Shown: positions 19,274 through 31,484 of the stretch, piece after piece
Layout of the letters: every line of letters starts with the position of its first letter
Position numbering within the stretch: position 1 is the stretch's first letter
DNA from: Roseiarcus sp963835885
Lineage (GTDB): Bacteria > Pseudomonadota > Alphaproteobacteria > Rhizobiales > Beijerinckiaceae
DNA: 64,000 bases
NCBI GenBank assembly: GCA_963835885.1
Contig: CAWIHF010000030.1
Span: 1-64,000 of the forward strand
Direction: 5' to 3'
Program-made: the position numbers and the translations under genes
Notes under the pieces: generated by a model
The model's database searches: none
The model's input: only the letters and a program-made list of their open reading frames with translations
What the model was told of the DNA's origin: nothing

Positions 19274-20236
19274 TCAGGTTGAGCCTCCCAATCGCAAAGA
19301 GCCGACGATCGAGCGCTGCAGCACGATGAACAGGAACAGGAGAACTCCGCCGCTGATCATGATCCAGGCGCCATTCAGGGAGCCGTTGAAATTGATCAGC
19401 GTCGCGATCAACCCGAAAATCATTCCGCCGAACAGCGTGCCTGCGACCATCCCGATCCCGCCGGTCAGCATGGTGCCGCCGAGCACCACCGAGGCGATCG
19501 CGGTGAGCTCGTTGCCGGTCCCGGCGAGCGGATAGCCCGAAGAGGTATAGAAGGCGTAGATCACGCCGCCGAGCGCGCTGTAGAAGCCACCGAGCGCATA
19601 GATCGCGACCGTCGTGCGGCGCATCGGCACGCCCATGAGCGCCGCCGACGTTCGGTCGCCGCCGATCGCATAAACATTTGCGCCGAAGCGGGTGAAATGC
19701 GCCAGCGCGATGGCGGCGACGAGCGAGACCAGCATGACAATCGCCGAGCTTCGTAGGACGCCCTCTCCCGGCAGATCGATGCTCATCGCCGCAAACGAGG
19801 CCACGAACGGGTGCCGGATCGGCACCGAGTCGAGATTGATCATGAAGCAGCTGCCGCGCAGCAGGAAGAGGCCGGCGAGCGTGACGATGAATGGCTGGAT
19901 CTCGCAAAAATCGATGATCAGCCCCTGCAGCGCGCCGAACGCCAGGCCGAAGCAAAGCATCATTCCGGCCGAGACCAGCGGATGCCATCCGACGACGTCG
20001 AGATTGGCGATCACGACCCCGACGAAGCCGATCATCGAGCCGATCGACAGGTCGATCCCGCCGGAGAGGATGACGAACGTCGTGCCGATCGCGGCGGTGA
20101 TGATGAAGGCGTTGTCGGCGAGGATGTCGCCAAGGACCTGCGTCGACATGAAATTGTTGTAGAGCAAACCCCCGATGACGAACAAAGCTGCGAAAACGGC
20201 GATCGTCGCAAGCAGCGGCAGGTACTTCTCGTTCAT
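19274..20236 (-). CDS. yjfF: Sugar ABC permease, YjfF-like
   Basis: A 320-residue ribose/galactofuranose-type permease with eight or more hydrophobic helices. AFIITAAIGTTFVILSGGID is the conserved block preceding the LSIGS motif, and GANVYAIGGDRTSAALMGVP is the cytoplasmic coupling loop. Its ATG overlaps the stop of the upstream permease (ATGA). The order binding protein, double ATPase, permease, permease matches E. coli ytfQRT-yjfF. Confidence 0.85.
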   Translation of the reverse strand: MNEKYLPLLATIAVFAALFVIGGLLYNNFMSTQVLGDILADNAFIITAAIGTTFVILSGGIDLSIGSMIGFVGVVIANLDVVGWHPLVSAGMMLCFGLAFGALQGLIIDFCEIQPFIVTLAGLFLLRGSCFMINLDSVPIRHPFVASFAAMSIDLPGEGVLRSSAIVMLVSLVAAIALAHFTRFGANVYAIGGDRTSAALMGVPMRRTTVAIYALGGFYSALGGVIYAFYTSSGYPLAGTGNELTAIASVVLGGTMLTGGIGMVAGTLFGGMIFGLIATLINFNGSLNGAWIMISGGVLLFLFIVLQRSIVGSLRLGGST

Positions 20237-21279
20237 CGCGGCTTCCTCGCGAGGCTTGTATAGAGGGCCCTGCGCAAGTTGTTGGATTGCAGCAGAAGCA
20301 CGATCACGACCACCACCGCCTTGACCACCAAATTGTATTCCGGCGGCAAACCGCTGGTCAGGATGGATGTCGTCAGCGCCTGAATGACCAGCGCCCCGAG
20401 GATCGTCATGCCGAGGTAGATGCGGCCGCCGTTCAGCGAACCGCCGCCGATCACGACGGCGAGGATCGCGTCGAGTTCGATATAGAGGCCGACGCTGACG
20501 GGGTCCGAGGTGTGCGTGTCGGCGGCGAGGATGACGCCCGCCCACGCCGCGCAAAGCGCGCAAATGAGATAGGCCGCGTATTTGATCAAGCGCGCGTTGA
20601 TCCCGGTCAGATCGGCCGCCGCCGAATTGCCGCCGACCGATTCGAGGAACAGTCCGAGCGCCGTGCGGCGGATCAGCAGCCACAGGACGATGAAGATCGC
20701 GGCGGCGAGAATGAGCCGCGTCGGTATCAGGCCAATGTGGCCGACGCTGAGGCCCTGGAGCAACGGACTAGTGAAGCTCGGATTGGTTCCCCCATACAGG
20801 AGATTGATCATGAGTCCGATGCCGCGCCCGGACACCATGAGAATCAGGGTCGCGATGATCGGCTGGATGTCGAGGATCGCGACCAGAAACCCATTCCACA
20901 CACCGCACAGCAAGCCCGCGCCAAGCGCAATCAGAAGAACAACGAGATGCGGATCGCCGGCGTGGATCCGCCAGGTGATGACCGCGCCGACGATGGCGAT
21001 GACCGAGCCGACGGAGAGATCGATTCCCTTGACGCCAATGACGATCGCCATCCCAAGGGCGACAATCGCGGTCGGCGCGGCCCGGTACAGAATGTCGATC
21101 AGATTGCCGAACAGCCGGCCCTCGACGACGCGAATGTGAAAGAAACCCGGCGAGATATATCCGTCGACGGCGAAGATGAGGGCGAGCGCGACAATCGGCC
21201 AGATCGCGCGGTGGCCCGCAATCGCGCGCAGTCGCGAAAGGCTCGGCGCCTCCGCTTCGATATTGGCGGAATGTTTCAC
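20233..21279 (-). CDS. ytfT: Sugar ABC permease, YtfT-like
   Basis: A 348-residue inner-membrane permease. TAIVALGMAIVIGVKGIDLS and SVGSVIAIVGAVITW give the family core, and FLESVGGNSAAADLTGINAR the coupling loop. The GTG start overlaps the stop of the ATPase gene (GTGA), so translation is coupled. Forms the heteromeric membrane channel with the YjfF-like permease. Confidence 0.85.
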   Translation of the reverse strand: MKHSANIEAEAPSLSRLRAIAGHRAIWPIVALALIFAVDGYISPGFFHIRVVEGRLFGNLIDILYRAAPTAIVALGMAIVIGVKGIDLSVGSVIAIVGAVITWRIHAGDPHLVVLLIALGAGLLCGVWNGFLVAILDIQPIIATLILMVSGRGIGLMINLLYGGTNPSFTSPLLQGLSVGHIGLIPTRLILAAAIFIVLWLLIRRTALGLFLESVGGNSAAADLTGINARLIKYAAYLICALCAAWAGVILAADTHTSDPVSVGLYIELDAILAVVIGGGSLNGGRIYLGMTILGALVIQALTTSILTSGLPPEYNLVVKAVVVVIVLLLQSNNLRRALYTSLARKPR

Positions 21280-22808
21280 GCTTTCGCCCCTGCGATCGTG
21301 CGGATCACGTTCGCGCGGGTGATCTCGCGCTCGGCGATCTCACCGATTTTCTGCCGGTCGCGCAGCACCGCGATCCTGTCGCTCACGGCGACGAGCTCGT
21401 CGAGCTCCGACGACGCCACCAGGAGAGCGAGGCCTTGCTCGCAAAGCCTGCGGATCAGCGCCACGATTTCCGCATGCGCGCCGACGTCGATGCCGCGCGT
21501 CGGCTCGTCGAGAATGAGGATGCGCGGATCGGAGACGAGCGCGCGGGCGAGCACGACCTTCTGCTGGTTGCCGCCCGACAATTGTCCGACCGGCTTGTCC
21601 GCGTCGGGGGTCGCGATCGCCAGCGCCTTGATCATCTTCTGCGCCAGTTCCTCCTGCTCGTCGCGCGAGAGCCGCCGCAGCCATCCGCGTTTGGTCTGCA
21701 GGGCCAGGATGATGTTCTCGCGCACGGTGAGTTCGAGGATAAGGCCCTCCGCCTTGCGGTCTTCCGGACAGAACGCCATGCCCTGCCTCAGCGAACGTCC
21801 CGGCGAATGGGTCGTCATCGGAGCGCCGCCGACGCTGAGCCGTCCGGAGTCCGGCCGCACCGCGCCGAAGATCAGCTTGGCGACCTCGGTCCGCCCGGAG
21901 CCCAGCAGACCGGCGAGACCGACGACCTCGCCGGGGCGGATCGAAAGGTCGAACGGCGCCATCAGGCGCCGTCGCCCAAGGCCTTCGGCCACGACGATCG
22001 GCTCACCTTTCGCCGCGGACGCCTGCGACACAAGGCGTTCCTCGGTGTGCTCGAGTTCGCGTCCGAGCATCATCGAGATCAGTTTCAGCGGCGGCAGATC
22101 CGCCGTCGCCGCCGTGCCGACCAGCATGCCGTTGCGCAGGACCGAGATACGATCGGAGATCCGGTAGACCTGGTCGATGAAATGGGTGATAAAAACCATC
22201 GCGATTCCGCGCCGCTTGAGATCGTTCATGATCCCGAACAGGAGCTCGGTCTCGTTGGCGTCCAGGCTCGCGGTGGGTTCGTCCAGCACCAGAACCCGCG
22301 TGTCGTCCTCGAGCGCGCGCGCAATGGCGATGAGTTGCTGGATGGCCACCGAATAGCTGCCGAGCGGCCGTTCCACGTCGATGTCGATCTTGAGGCGCAT
22401 CAGCCGCTCGCGCGCCAGCCTTCGCGCGCCACGCCAGTCGATGAGCCCGAACCGGCGCGGCTGGCGGCCGAGCGTCAGGTTCTTGGTCACCGACATCGTC
22501 GGGACGAGATTGACTTCCTGGTAGACCGTGCCGATGCCGAGGGCTTGCGCCTCGCCGGTCGAGCCGATCTGGACCGGGCGGCCATCGAGGCGAATCTCGC
22601 CCCCGTCGCCGCGCAAGGCGCCGGTCAGGATCTTGATCAGCGTCGACTTGCCGGCCCCGTTCTCGCCCATGAGCGCATGAATTTCGCCGGCCTCGACCCG
22701 AAGGTCGACCCCCTCCAGCGCCCGCACGCCGGGAAAGGCCTTCGACACCCCGAGCATCTCAATTCGCGCGGTCAAGCTTTCCGTCCCGTCGTCCGCCCTT
22801 GCGGGCAT
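21276..22808 (-). CDS. ytfR: Sugar ABC transporter double ATPase, YtfR-like
   Basis: A 510-residue protein with two ABC domains, as in RbsA/MglA/YtfR. First domain: Walker A GENGAGKS, a Q-loop, a degenerate signature (LGSYSVAIQQLIAIARAL) and Walker B VLVLDEPTAS. Second domain: degenerate Walker A (GLLGSGRTE), intact signature LSGGNQQKVVLARAL and Walker B ILILDEPTRGID. This split between the two halves is normal in the family. It lies 115 bases after the binding-protein gene. Confidence 0.9.
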   Translation of the reverse strand: MPARADDGTESLTARIEMLGVSKAFPGVRALEGVDLRVEAGEIHALMGENGAGKSTLIKILTGALRGDGGEIRLDGRPVQIGSTGEAQALGIGTVYQEVNLVPTMSVTKNLTLGRQPRRFGLIDWRGARRLARERLMRLKIDIDVERPLGSYSVAIQQLIAIARALEDDTRVLVLDEPTASLDANETELLFGIMNDLKRRGIAMVFITHFIDQVYRISDRISVLRNGMLVGTAATADLPPLKLISMMLGRELEHTEERLVSQASAAKGEPIVVAEGLGRRRLMAPFDLSIRPGEVVGLAGLLGSGRTEVAKLIFGAVRPDSGRLSVGGAPMTTHSPGRSLRQGMAFCPEDRKAEGLILELTVRENIILALQTKRGWLRRLSRDEQEELAQKMIKALAIATPDADKPVGQLSGGNQQKVVLARALVSDPRILILDEPTRGIDVGAHAEIVALIRRLCEQGLALLVASSELDELVAVSDRIAVLRDRQKIGEIAEREITRANVIRTIAGAKA

Positions 22809-22923
22809 GAACTATCGCCGGGGCGCAGCCGCTTCACAAGCCCGCGCCCCAGCGACGTATGCGCCCCGCCGGGACCCGAGGTCTTCGGCGGGGCGCACGC
22901 GCCTGATTATTTCCGCCAGGGGG

Positions 22924-23856
22924 TCAGTTGCCCGCTGTCGCTGCAGTGTGCAGATCCGACGGGATCTTCACCCACTTCGGCAGCTCCTCCTTCGGGTTCT
23001 TCAGATAGCCGAGCACCACGGGGTAGATGTATTTGCCGATCGCCGAGCGGAGTTCGACCGATGCGTTGGAGTCGCCCGCCGCGAGCGCCTCTTTCATCGC
23101 CGGCACGTAATCGACCGACACCATCAGGAAGTCCTTGCCGGGCTTGAGGCCCGCTTCCTTCATCGCCTGAATTGCGCCAAGCTGCATGTTGTCGTTATGC
23201 GCGAACACGCCGCAGATGCCCTTCAGGTTGTCGGTCGACTTGATGAAGGCCTCCATCACCTTCTTGCCGCCATCGGTGGTGAAGTCGCCGCTCTGCGTCT
23301 TGACGATCTTCATGTCGGGGAACAGCGAGATGACCGCCTCGAAGCCCTTCTTGCGCTCGATCGCCGGAGCCGAGCCGACGGTGCCCTGCAGTTCGACGAT
23401 GTTGCAGTTTCCCTTGCTCGCCTGAGCGAGCCACGCGCCGGCGAGCTTGCCTTCGAGATTGAAGTCGGCCGAGATGCGTGTGACGAACAGCGACTTGTCA
23501 GCGACATCGACGTCACGGTCGGCGAGGAACACCGGGATGTTGGCCTTCTTGGCTTCCTCGAGCACCTGGCCCCAGCCGGTCACCACCACCGGAGCGATGA
23601 TGATCGCATCGACCTTCTGGGCGATGAACGCCCGCACCGCCTTCAGCTGCTCTTCTTCCTTGCCCTGGGCATCGGCAAACTTGAGATCGATGCCTTCCTT
23701 CTTCGCTTCTTGCTGCATGTCCTTGGAGAAGGCCGGACGCCAGTCGCCCTCGTCGCCCACCTGTGAGAAGCCGATCGTGACGGCGAATGCCGACGATCCC
23801 GCCATAATCAGCGTCGCGCCCAACGCCGCGCCGCCCAGCCATTTCATCAACCGCAT
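22924..23856 (-). CDS. ytfQ: Periplasmic sugar-binding protein, galactofuranose (YtfQ) type
   Basis: A 310-residue LacI-type periplasmic binding protein. Signal peptide MRLMKWLGGAALGATLIMAG and further to AFA. The mature sequence parallels E. coli YtfQ block by block: TIGFSQVGDEGDWR, LKAVRAFIAQKVDAIIIAPV, TGWGQVLEEAKKANIPVFL, DRDVDV-DKSLFVT, NIVELQGTVGSAPAIERKKG, SGDFTTDGGKKVMEAFIK and FAHNDNMQLGAIQAMKEAGL, so galactofuranose or a related sugar is the best guess for the ligand. GGGAGG precedes the ATG at 23856; an upstream in-frame start at 23877 lacks one. Confidence 0.88.
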   Translation of the reverse strand: MRLMKWLGGAALGATLIMAGSSAFAVTIGFSQVGDEGDWRPAFSKDMQQEAKKEGIDLKFADAQGKEEEQLKAVRAFIAQKVDAIIIAPVVVTGWGQVLEEAKKANIPVFLADRDVDVADKSLFVTRISADFNLEGKLAGAWLAQASKGNCNIVELQGTVGSAPAIERKKGFEAVISLFPDMKIVKTQSGDFTTDGGKKVMEAFIKSTDNLKGICGVFAHNDNMQLGAIQAMKEAGLKPGKDFLMVSVDYVPAMKEALAAGDSNASVELRSAIGKYIYPVVLGYLKNPKEELPKWVKIPSDLHTAATAGN

Positions 23857-23950
23857 GAGATCCTCCCTTTTTTCCACGCCCTTGGCGCGTCAGCCGCCGG
23901 ACAAGGCTTTCGTCGTTGATAGGCCCTGGCCCGTGAGGGCCGACCGCCAA

Positions 23951-23969
23951 TAGTCATACAATAAGACTA
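23951..23969. promoter_or_regulatory. Candidate operator upstream of the sugar transporter
   Basis: TAGTC and GACTA form an inverted repeat around ATACAATAA, within an AT-rich patch about 95 bases upstream of the ytfQ-like start. The half-site spacing and the TTGTAT core on the minus strand fit a FadR/GntR-family operator overlapping the promoter. Confidence 0.4.
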
Positions 23970-24078
23970 TAGCGACGGCCGGGTCAACGACCTCGGCCGC
24001 GAGCAAGCCATGAAACTTTCGGATGAGACTTATCTGACTGGTCGCCGCCCATCGTTCGGGGCGACGCTAGAGCAGGAC

Positions 24079-24714
24079 TCAGCCGTGCACGAGGCTTTCG
24101 ACGAACGGCTCGATTCCCGCCTCGACCCGCGACACCTTGAGCCGCTCGGCGGTGACGATCGCCAGCACGTTGCCGTAGGCCCGCTGCAGATCGTCGTTGA
24201 CGATCACGTATTGATAGGTCCGCCAGCGCTCGATCTCGTGCCGGGCGGCGTCGAGCCGCTGGTCGATGGTGACGGAGGAATCCTCGGCGCGGCGCTCGAG
24301 CCTCGAGCGCAGTTCCCGCATCGAGGGCGGCAGCACGAAGATCGAGACGACGTCATCGCCGAGCCGCTCGCGCACCTGTCGCGCGCCCTGCCAGTCGACG
24401 TCGAACAGCATGTCGCGTCCTTCGGCGAGCACCTTCTCGACCGGGGCGCGCGGCGTGCCATAACCGTTGCCGTGCACTTCCGCCCATTCGAGCAGTTCGC
24501 CGCCCTTCTTCATCCGCTCGAACTCGCGCCGGTCGAGGAAGCGATAGTGGATGCCGTCGACTTCCGACGAGCGGCGCGGGCGGGTCGTGACCGAAACGGA
24601 CAAGGTGAGATCGAGCGCCTTGTCCTGCATCAGCATCCGCGTCAGCGTCGTTTTGCCCGCGCCGGACGGCGAGGACAGAATCAGGATCATTCCGCGTCGT
24701 CTCGGCTTCGCCAT
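24079..24714 (-). CDS. gmk: Guanylate kinase
   Basis: Phosphorylates GMP to GDP with ATP; essential cytosolic enzyme. P-loop SSPSGAGKTTL at about residues 14-24, GMP-binding TTRPRR-SEVDGIHYRFLD, and GNGYGTPRAPVEKVLAEGRD then LFDVDWQGARQV are diagnostic. The start is taken as the ATG at 24714; a GTG at 24726 overlapping the yicC stop would add four residues. Organised directly after yicC, as in many Hyphomicrobiales. Confidence 0.96.
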   Translation of the reverse strand: MAKPRRRGMILILSSPSGAGKTTLTRMLMQDKALDLTLSVSVTTRPRRSSEVDGIHYRFLDRREFERMKKGGELLEWAEVHGNGYGTPRAPVEKVLAEGRDMLFDVDWQGARQVRERLGDDVVSIFVLPPSMRELRSRLERRAEDSSVTIDQRLDAARHEIERWRTYQYVIVNDDLQRAYGNVLAIVTAERLKVSRVEAGIEPFVESLVHG

Positions 24715-24722
24715 TTCGAATC

Positions 24723-25610
24723 TCACTCGACGTTTTGCGCCTGCTCGCGGAATTGCTCGATTTGCGCCCTGAGTTCAAGCCCCTGCGCCGTAAGAGTGAC
24801 GTCGTTCGCCTTGGCGGAGAGGGTGTTGGCCTCGCGGCCGAACTCCTGAGCGAGGAAATCGAGCCGCCGGCCGATCGGCCCGCCCTCATCGAGGAGCGCG
24901 CGGGCGGCGACGACATGCGTTTTCAGCCGGTCGAGCTCCTCGCGGATGTCGGCCTTGGCGGCAAGCAGGATCGCCTCCTGGTGCAGCCGGTTCTCGTCGA
25001 AACCGCGCCCTGCCTCCATCAGCGTCGCGACGCTTTCGGCAAGCCGAGCCTTGACCGCCTCCGGACGCCGCGCCGGATTGGCGTCGGCGGCGAGCGTCAG
25101 CTTTTCGATCGCATCGAGCCGCTCACGCAGGAGGGACGCCAGCGCCTCGCCTTCCGTCCGACGCACCTTGCCGAGTGAAGCGAGCGCCTCATCGAGGCTC
25201 GCGAGCGCCCCGGCGCAGGCCGCGGCGATTGCCGCCTCGTCGTCCTCGGCGTCCGCGCTCTCGACGATTCCGCGCACGCCAAGAAGCCCATCCATGGTCG
25301 GCGGCGCAAGCTTTGCCGCCTCGGCCGCGGCGCGGGCGGCTTCGGCGATCGAGGCCAACGCCGCCTGATCGATGCGGGCCGCGCTCGAAGCGCCCTCGTG
25401 TTGGGCGGTCAGCGTCGCAAAGCAGGTTCCGCGCGCCAGCGCCTTTCCGAGCCGCGCGCGGGCCTGCGCCTCGACGCGATCGAACGGCGAGGGCATTCTG
25501 AGGCGAAGGTCAAGCCCCTTGGCGTTGACGCTCTTGACCTCGAACGCCCAGCGCCAGGCGCCGCTCGACCCTGCCGCGCGGGCGAAGCCTGTCATGCTGT
25601 TCACCGCCAT
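24723..25610 (-). CDS. yicC: YicC family endoribonuclease
   Basis: A 295-residue protein beginning MAVNSMTGFARAAG, the family signature. The N-terminal YicC domain includes FEVKSVNAKGLDLRLRMP, and the C-terminal DUF1732 domain includes EELDRLKTHVVAARALL and DFLAQEFGREANTLSAKAND. YicC-family proteins act on RNA, including small RNA decay in E. coli. It is immediately upstream of gmk in the same operon. The start at 25610 is set by the family N terminus. Confidence 0.92.
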   Translation of the reverse strand: MAVNSMTGFARAAGSSGAWRWAFEVKSVNAKGLDLRLRMPSPFDRVEAQARARLGKALARGTCFATLTAQHEGASSAARIDQAALASIAEAARAAAEAAKLAPPTMDGLLGVRGIVESADAEDDEAAIAAACAGALASLDEALASLGKVRRTEGEALASLLRERLDAIEKLTLAADANPARRPEAVKARLAESVATLMEAGRGFDENRLHQEAILLAAKADIREELDRLKTHVVAARALLDEGGPIGRRLDFLAQEFGREANTLSAKANDVTLTAQGLELRAQIEQFREQAQNVE

Positions 25611-25775
25611 TCTCGCCGTTCCTTGTCGCCACGCCCGCTGCCATGCGGCCGGCAGTACGCAATAATTCCGGGCGCATGTCACGCGCCGCGGTTCGGTTCA
25701 TCTCGAGTTCATGCAAAGTCCTGCAGTTTGCAGGCGAAGGACCGTTGGGGTCTTTCTCGAGAGGACAGATTGCCA

Positions 25776-26006
25776 ATGATCAAGAGCCTTGCCGCCGCCG
25801 CAGCTCTCACCATCGCCCTTGCCGGCTACGCCATCGCGCAGGAAGCTGCCCCGGCCGCCCCCGGCGCCCCGGCCGCTCCGATGGCCCATGAGATGCACCA
25901 TCACCATCATCACCATCACCATCACCATCACCACCATCACCATCACATGCACCACATGCATCACGAGATGGCGCCGGCAGCGCCGGCGGAAGCGCCCAAG
26001 TCGTAA
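25776..26006 (+). CDS. Exported poly-histidine peptide
   Basis: A 76-residue protein: signal peptide MIKSLAAAAALTIALAGYAI with cleavage after AIA, an Ala/Pro-rich stretch, then HEM, seventeen consecutive histidines, M-HH-M-HH-EM and an Ala/Pro tail. GAGGACAG lies upstream of the ATG. The histidines are encoded by mixed CAC and CAT codons. The mature peptide of about 55 residues carries 22 histidines and several methionines, so binding of Ni, Zn, Cu or Co in the periplasm is the obvious guess. No neighbour is a metal gene. I know of no named family for it. Confidence 0.75.
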   Translation: MIKSLAAAAALTIALAGYAIAQEAAPAAPGAPAAPMAHEMHHHHHHHHHHHHHHHHHMHHMHHEMAPAAPAEAPKS

Positions 26007-26109
26007 CGCCGCGCGCCTCGGCGCCGTTCGATTTAAACATCATCGGCTCTCCGTACGGCGACGTTCGGAGAGCTTTTCTCTCGCTTGCCCAGCGACTCCA
26101 AAGCGCCGA

Positions 26110-26940
26110 TCACTCGGCCGGCTTCTTCGGCCGGACTCGCCTGCGAGTCTGGACGTCGACCCGCGGACCCTCGACAAGGCGGACCACCGCTCCCCAGAGG
26201 GTGCGCACGTCCTGCTGGGTCGGCTCCATGCGATGAAAGATGTTGCGCAGGTTCCGGCGCATCCCGGGCTTCTTCGTCACCGGCCGGAAGAATCCGCTCT
26301 CCTCGAGCCTTTCCTCGAGAAAGTCGAAGAAGGCGAGCAGCATCTCGCGCTGCGCCGGCGGCGAGACCGCGCGCGGGATGGTCGAAGGGGGCGGCCTGTC
26401 GCCGTGCGCGGCCTTGAACCACTCGTAGCCGCAGATCAGCACCGCCTGGGCGAGGTTAAGCGAGGCGTAGGCGGGGTTCGAGGGAAAGGTGATGATCGCG
26501 TCGGCGATCGCGACCTCGTCGTTGTCGAGGCCGGTGCGCTCAGGGCCGAACAGGATCCCCCGCTTTTCGCTGCTCGAGGCGGCGACGGTCGCGGCCATCG
26601 CCGCGCTCGGGGTCAGGACCGCCTTCATCTGGCCGCGCTCGCGCGCGGTCGCCGCGTAGACGGCGTTGAGATCCGCGATGGCGGCCGCCACGCTCGAGAA
26701 CACGCGCGCCGTCTCGAGGACATCCGTCGCGCCGGCTGCCGCCGAATAGGCGACGTCGCGATATTCGTCGTTCCGCGGCCAGCCCTGGCGCGGATTGACG
26801 AGCCGCAGGTCCTCGAGGCCGAAGTTGGCCATCGCGCGCGCGCACATGCCGATGTTGACCGCCAGTTGCGGCCTGACGAGGATGACCGCCGGACCGCCGC
26901 TCAGCGGCGGCTTCGTCCTGTCGGTGCCGGCGCCAACCAT
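26110..26940 (-). CDS. trmJ: TrmJ-type tRNA methyltransferase (SpoU family)
   Basis: A 276-residue SPOUT methyltransferase. GGPAVILVRPQLAVNIGMCA then RAMANFG is the family N terminus; the knot region contains GILFGPERTGLDNDEV, AIITFPSNPAYASLNLAQAV and LICGYEW, which bind S-adenosylmethionine. TrmJ methylates the 2'-O of residue 32 in some tRNAs. The C-terminal segment with FFDFLEERLEESGFFRPV and LRNIFHRMEPTQQDVRTLWG is the TrmJ-specific extension. ATG at 26940; a GTG directly before it is also possible. Confidence 0.9.
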   Translation of the reverse strand: MVGAGTDRTKPPLSGGPAVILVRPQLAVNIGMCARAMANFGLEDLRLVNPRQGWPRNDEYRDVAYSAAAGATDVLETARVFSSVAAAIADLNAVYAATARERGQMKAVLTPSAAMAATVAASSSEKRGILFGPERTGLDNDEVAIADAIITFPSNPAYASLNLAQAVLICGYEWFKAAHGDRPPPSTIPRAVSPPAQREMLLAFFDFLEERLEESGFFRPVTKKPGMRRNLRNIFHRMEPTQQDVRTLWGAVVRLVEGPRVDVQTRRRVRPKKPAE

Positions 26941-26962
26941 CACGCCCGACGCCGAGCGCGTT

Positions 26963-27463
26963 TCACAGGCCGAGTTGTCTCGGCGCCCAATAGGCGAACG
27001 CCCGAGCCAGCGCCACGATGCGATCGTGGTTCGACTGGACGATCAGCGCATTATCGACGGCGTTGGGAAAATAGCTGGCGATCGCCCTCAGCGGCGTTTC
27101 CGCCGGGACGGTTCCACGAGGCCCGTGGATGATGAGAAGGCCCTCGATCGTATCCTGGGACGCGCCGAGCGGGCCGGTCCCTCCGCTGCTCGGGCCGAGA
27201 TACAGCCAATCGATGCGCGCGATGAGCACCGCGCCGGTTCGATCGCGCGGCTGAAGGTAAGGACCGAAAGCCTGCGCCAGCAGCCCGGGCAGCGCCTCCT
27301 CCACCCAGGCTGCCGTCGGGTCGCCGGAACTGGCGCGCAGCGGTCCGACTTCGACCTGGATGCCGCGGAGCCGGACGGCGGGCTGCGCCAGCGCGACCGG
27401 AGCGAAAGCCAGCGCGCCGAGAGCGGAAAGCGCGGCGCGTCGGGTCAAAGCGCGGGTCGACAT
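26963..27463 (-). CDS. Exported protein of unknown function
   Basis: A 166-residue protein. The N terminus MSTRALTRRAALSALGALAF then APVALA is a signal peptide with a twin-arginine-like TRRAALSA pattern. The mature part has no motif I can name; repeated hydrophobic beta-like stretches (VRLRGIQVEVGPL, GAVLIARIDWLYLG, IEGLLIIHGPRG) suggest a small soluble periplasmic domain. It lies between greA and trmJ on the same strand. Confidence 0.7.
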   Translation of the reverse strand: MSTRALTRRAALSALGALAFAPVALAQPAVRLRGIQVEVGPLRASSGDPTAAWVEEALPGLLAQAFGPYLQPRDRTGAVLIARIDWLYLGPSSGGTGPLGASQDTIEGLLIIHGPRGTVPAETPLRAIASYFPNAVDNALIVQSNHDRIVALARAFAYWAPRQLGL

Positions 27464-27510
27464 GACGAAACCCCTCTCCCGCCGCCAGGAAAGAGCCCCG
27501 GCGCGACGCC

Positions 27511-27984
27511 TCATATATAGGCGACGTTCACGATCTCATAGCTCTTGCCGCCGCCAGGCGTATTGACCTCGACGTTGTCGCCCGCCTTCTTGCCGATCAA
27601 CGCGCGGCCGGTCGGCGATAAAATCGAGACCCTGCCTGATTTCACGTCCGCCTCGGTTTCTCCGACGATCTGGAACACCTTTTTCTGCTCGGTGTCCTCG
27701 TCGATCAGCGTCACCGTCGCTCCAAACTTGATCGTGGCGCCGTTGAGCTTCGACACGTCGATCACCTCGGCCCGCTGCAGCAGGTCCTCGAGTTCGACAA
27801 TGCGGCCCTCGTTGTGCGACTGCGCCTCCTTGGCCGAATGGTATTCCGCGTTTTCCGACAGATCGCCATGCGATCGCGCTTCGGCGATCGCCGCGATGAT
27901 GCGCGGTCGCTCGACCTGTTGGCGATGAAGAAACTCGGCCTCCAACGCAGCATGACCTGCGGCGGTAATTGGCAGCTTGTCCAT
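27511..27984 (-). CDS. greA: Transcription elongation factor GreA
   Basis: A 157-residue factor that rescues backtracked RNA polymerase by stimulating transcript cleavage. The N-terminal coiled coil carries the acidic tip in ARSHGDLSENAEYHSAKEAQ; the C-terminal domain includes GATVTLIDEDTEQKKVFQIV and SPTGRALIGKKAGD. It starts 48 bases after the carB stop on the same strand, the order seen in many Hyphomicrobiales. Confidence 0.95.
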   Translation of the reverse strand: MDKLPITAAGHAALEAEFLHRQQVERPRIIAAIAEARSHGDLSENAEYHSAKEAQSHNEGRIVELEDLLQRAEVIDVSKLNGATIKFGATVTLIDEDTEQKKVFQIVGETEADVKSGRVSILSPTGRALIGKKAGDNVEVNTPGGGKSYEIVNVAYI

Positions 27985-28032
27985 GATACATCCGTCAAAA
28001 AGAGTTTGCCGCGGCGGCGTCTTTTTGCGCCG

Positions 28033-31355
<3,323 letters not shown>

Positions 31356-31413
31356 TCCGTCCTCTTCACCGCCCGCGCCATTGGCGGCGCGGCGCAACTT
31401 TCGTGGCGGGCGC

Positions 31414-31443
31414 ATAAAAAAAGGCCGCAGGGCGCGTGGCCGC
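31414..31443 (-). terminator. Hairpin with T-run upstream of carB
   Basis: On the minus strand a GC-rich imperfect hairpin with GGCC arms is followed by seven T. It lies about 60 bases upstream of the carB start, so it may be the terminator of upstream transcription or an attenuator in the carB leader. Confidence 0.4.
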
Positions 31444-31484
31444 GATGCGTCCTTAAATGGCTACCGCCGGATCGACGCCTAGCC

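Noticed and set aside
25698..25964. Minus-strand frame rich in Met-Val opposite the poly-His gene
   Set aside because: It is the complement of the CAY repeat and lacks a plausible start or family.
25900..25980. CRISPR-like short tandem repeat
   Set aside because: It is the coding CAY repeat of the poly-His peptide, not repeats with spacers. No CRISPR array was found in the window.
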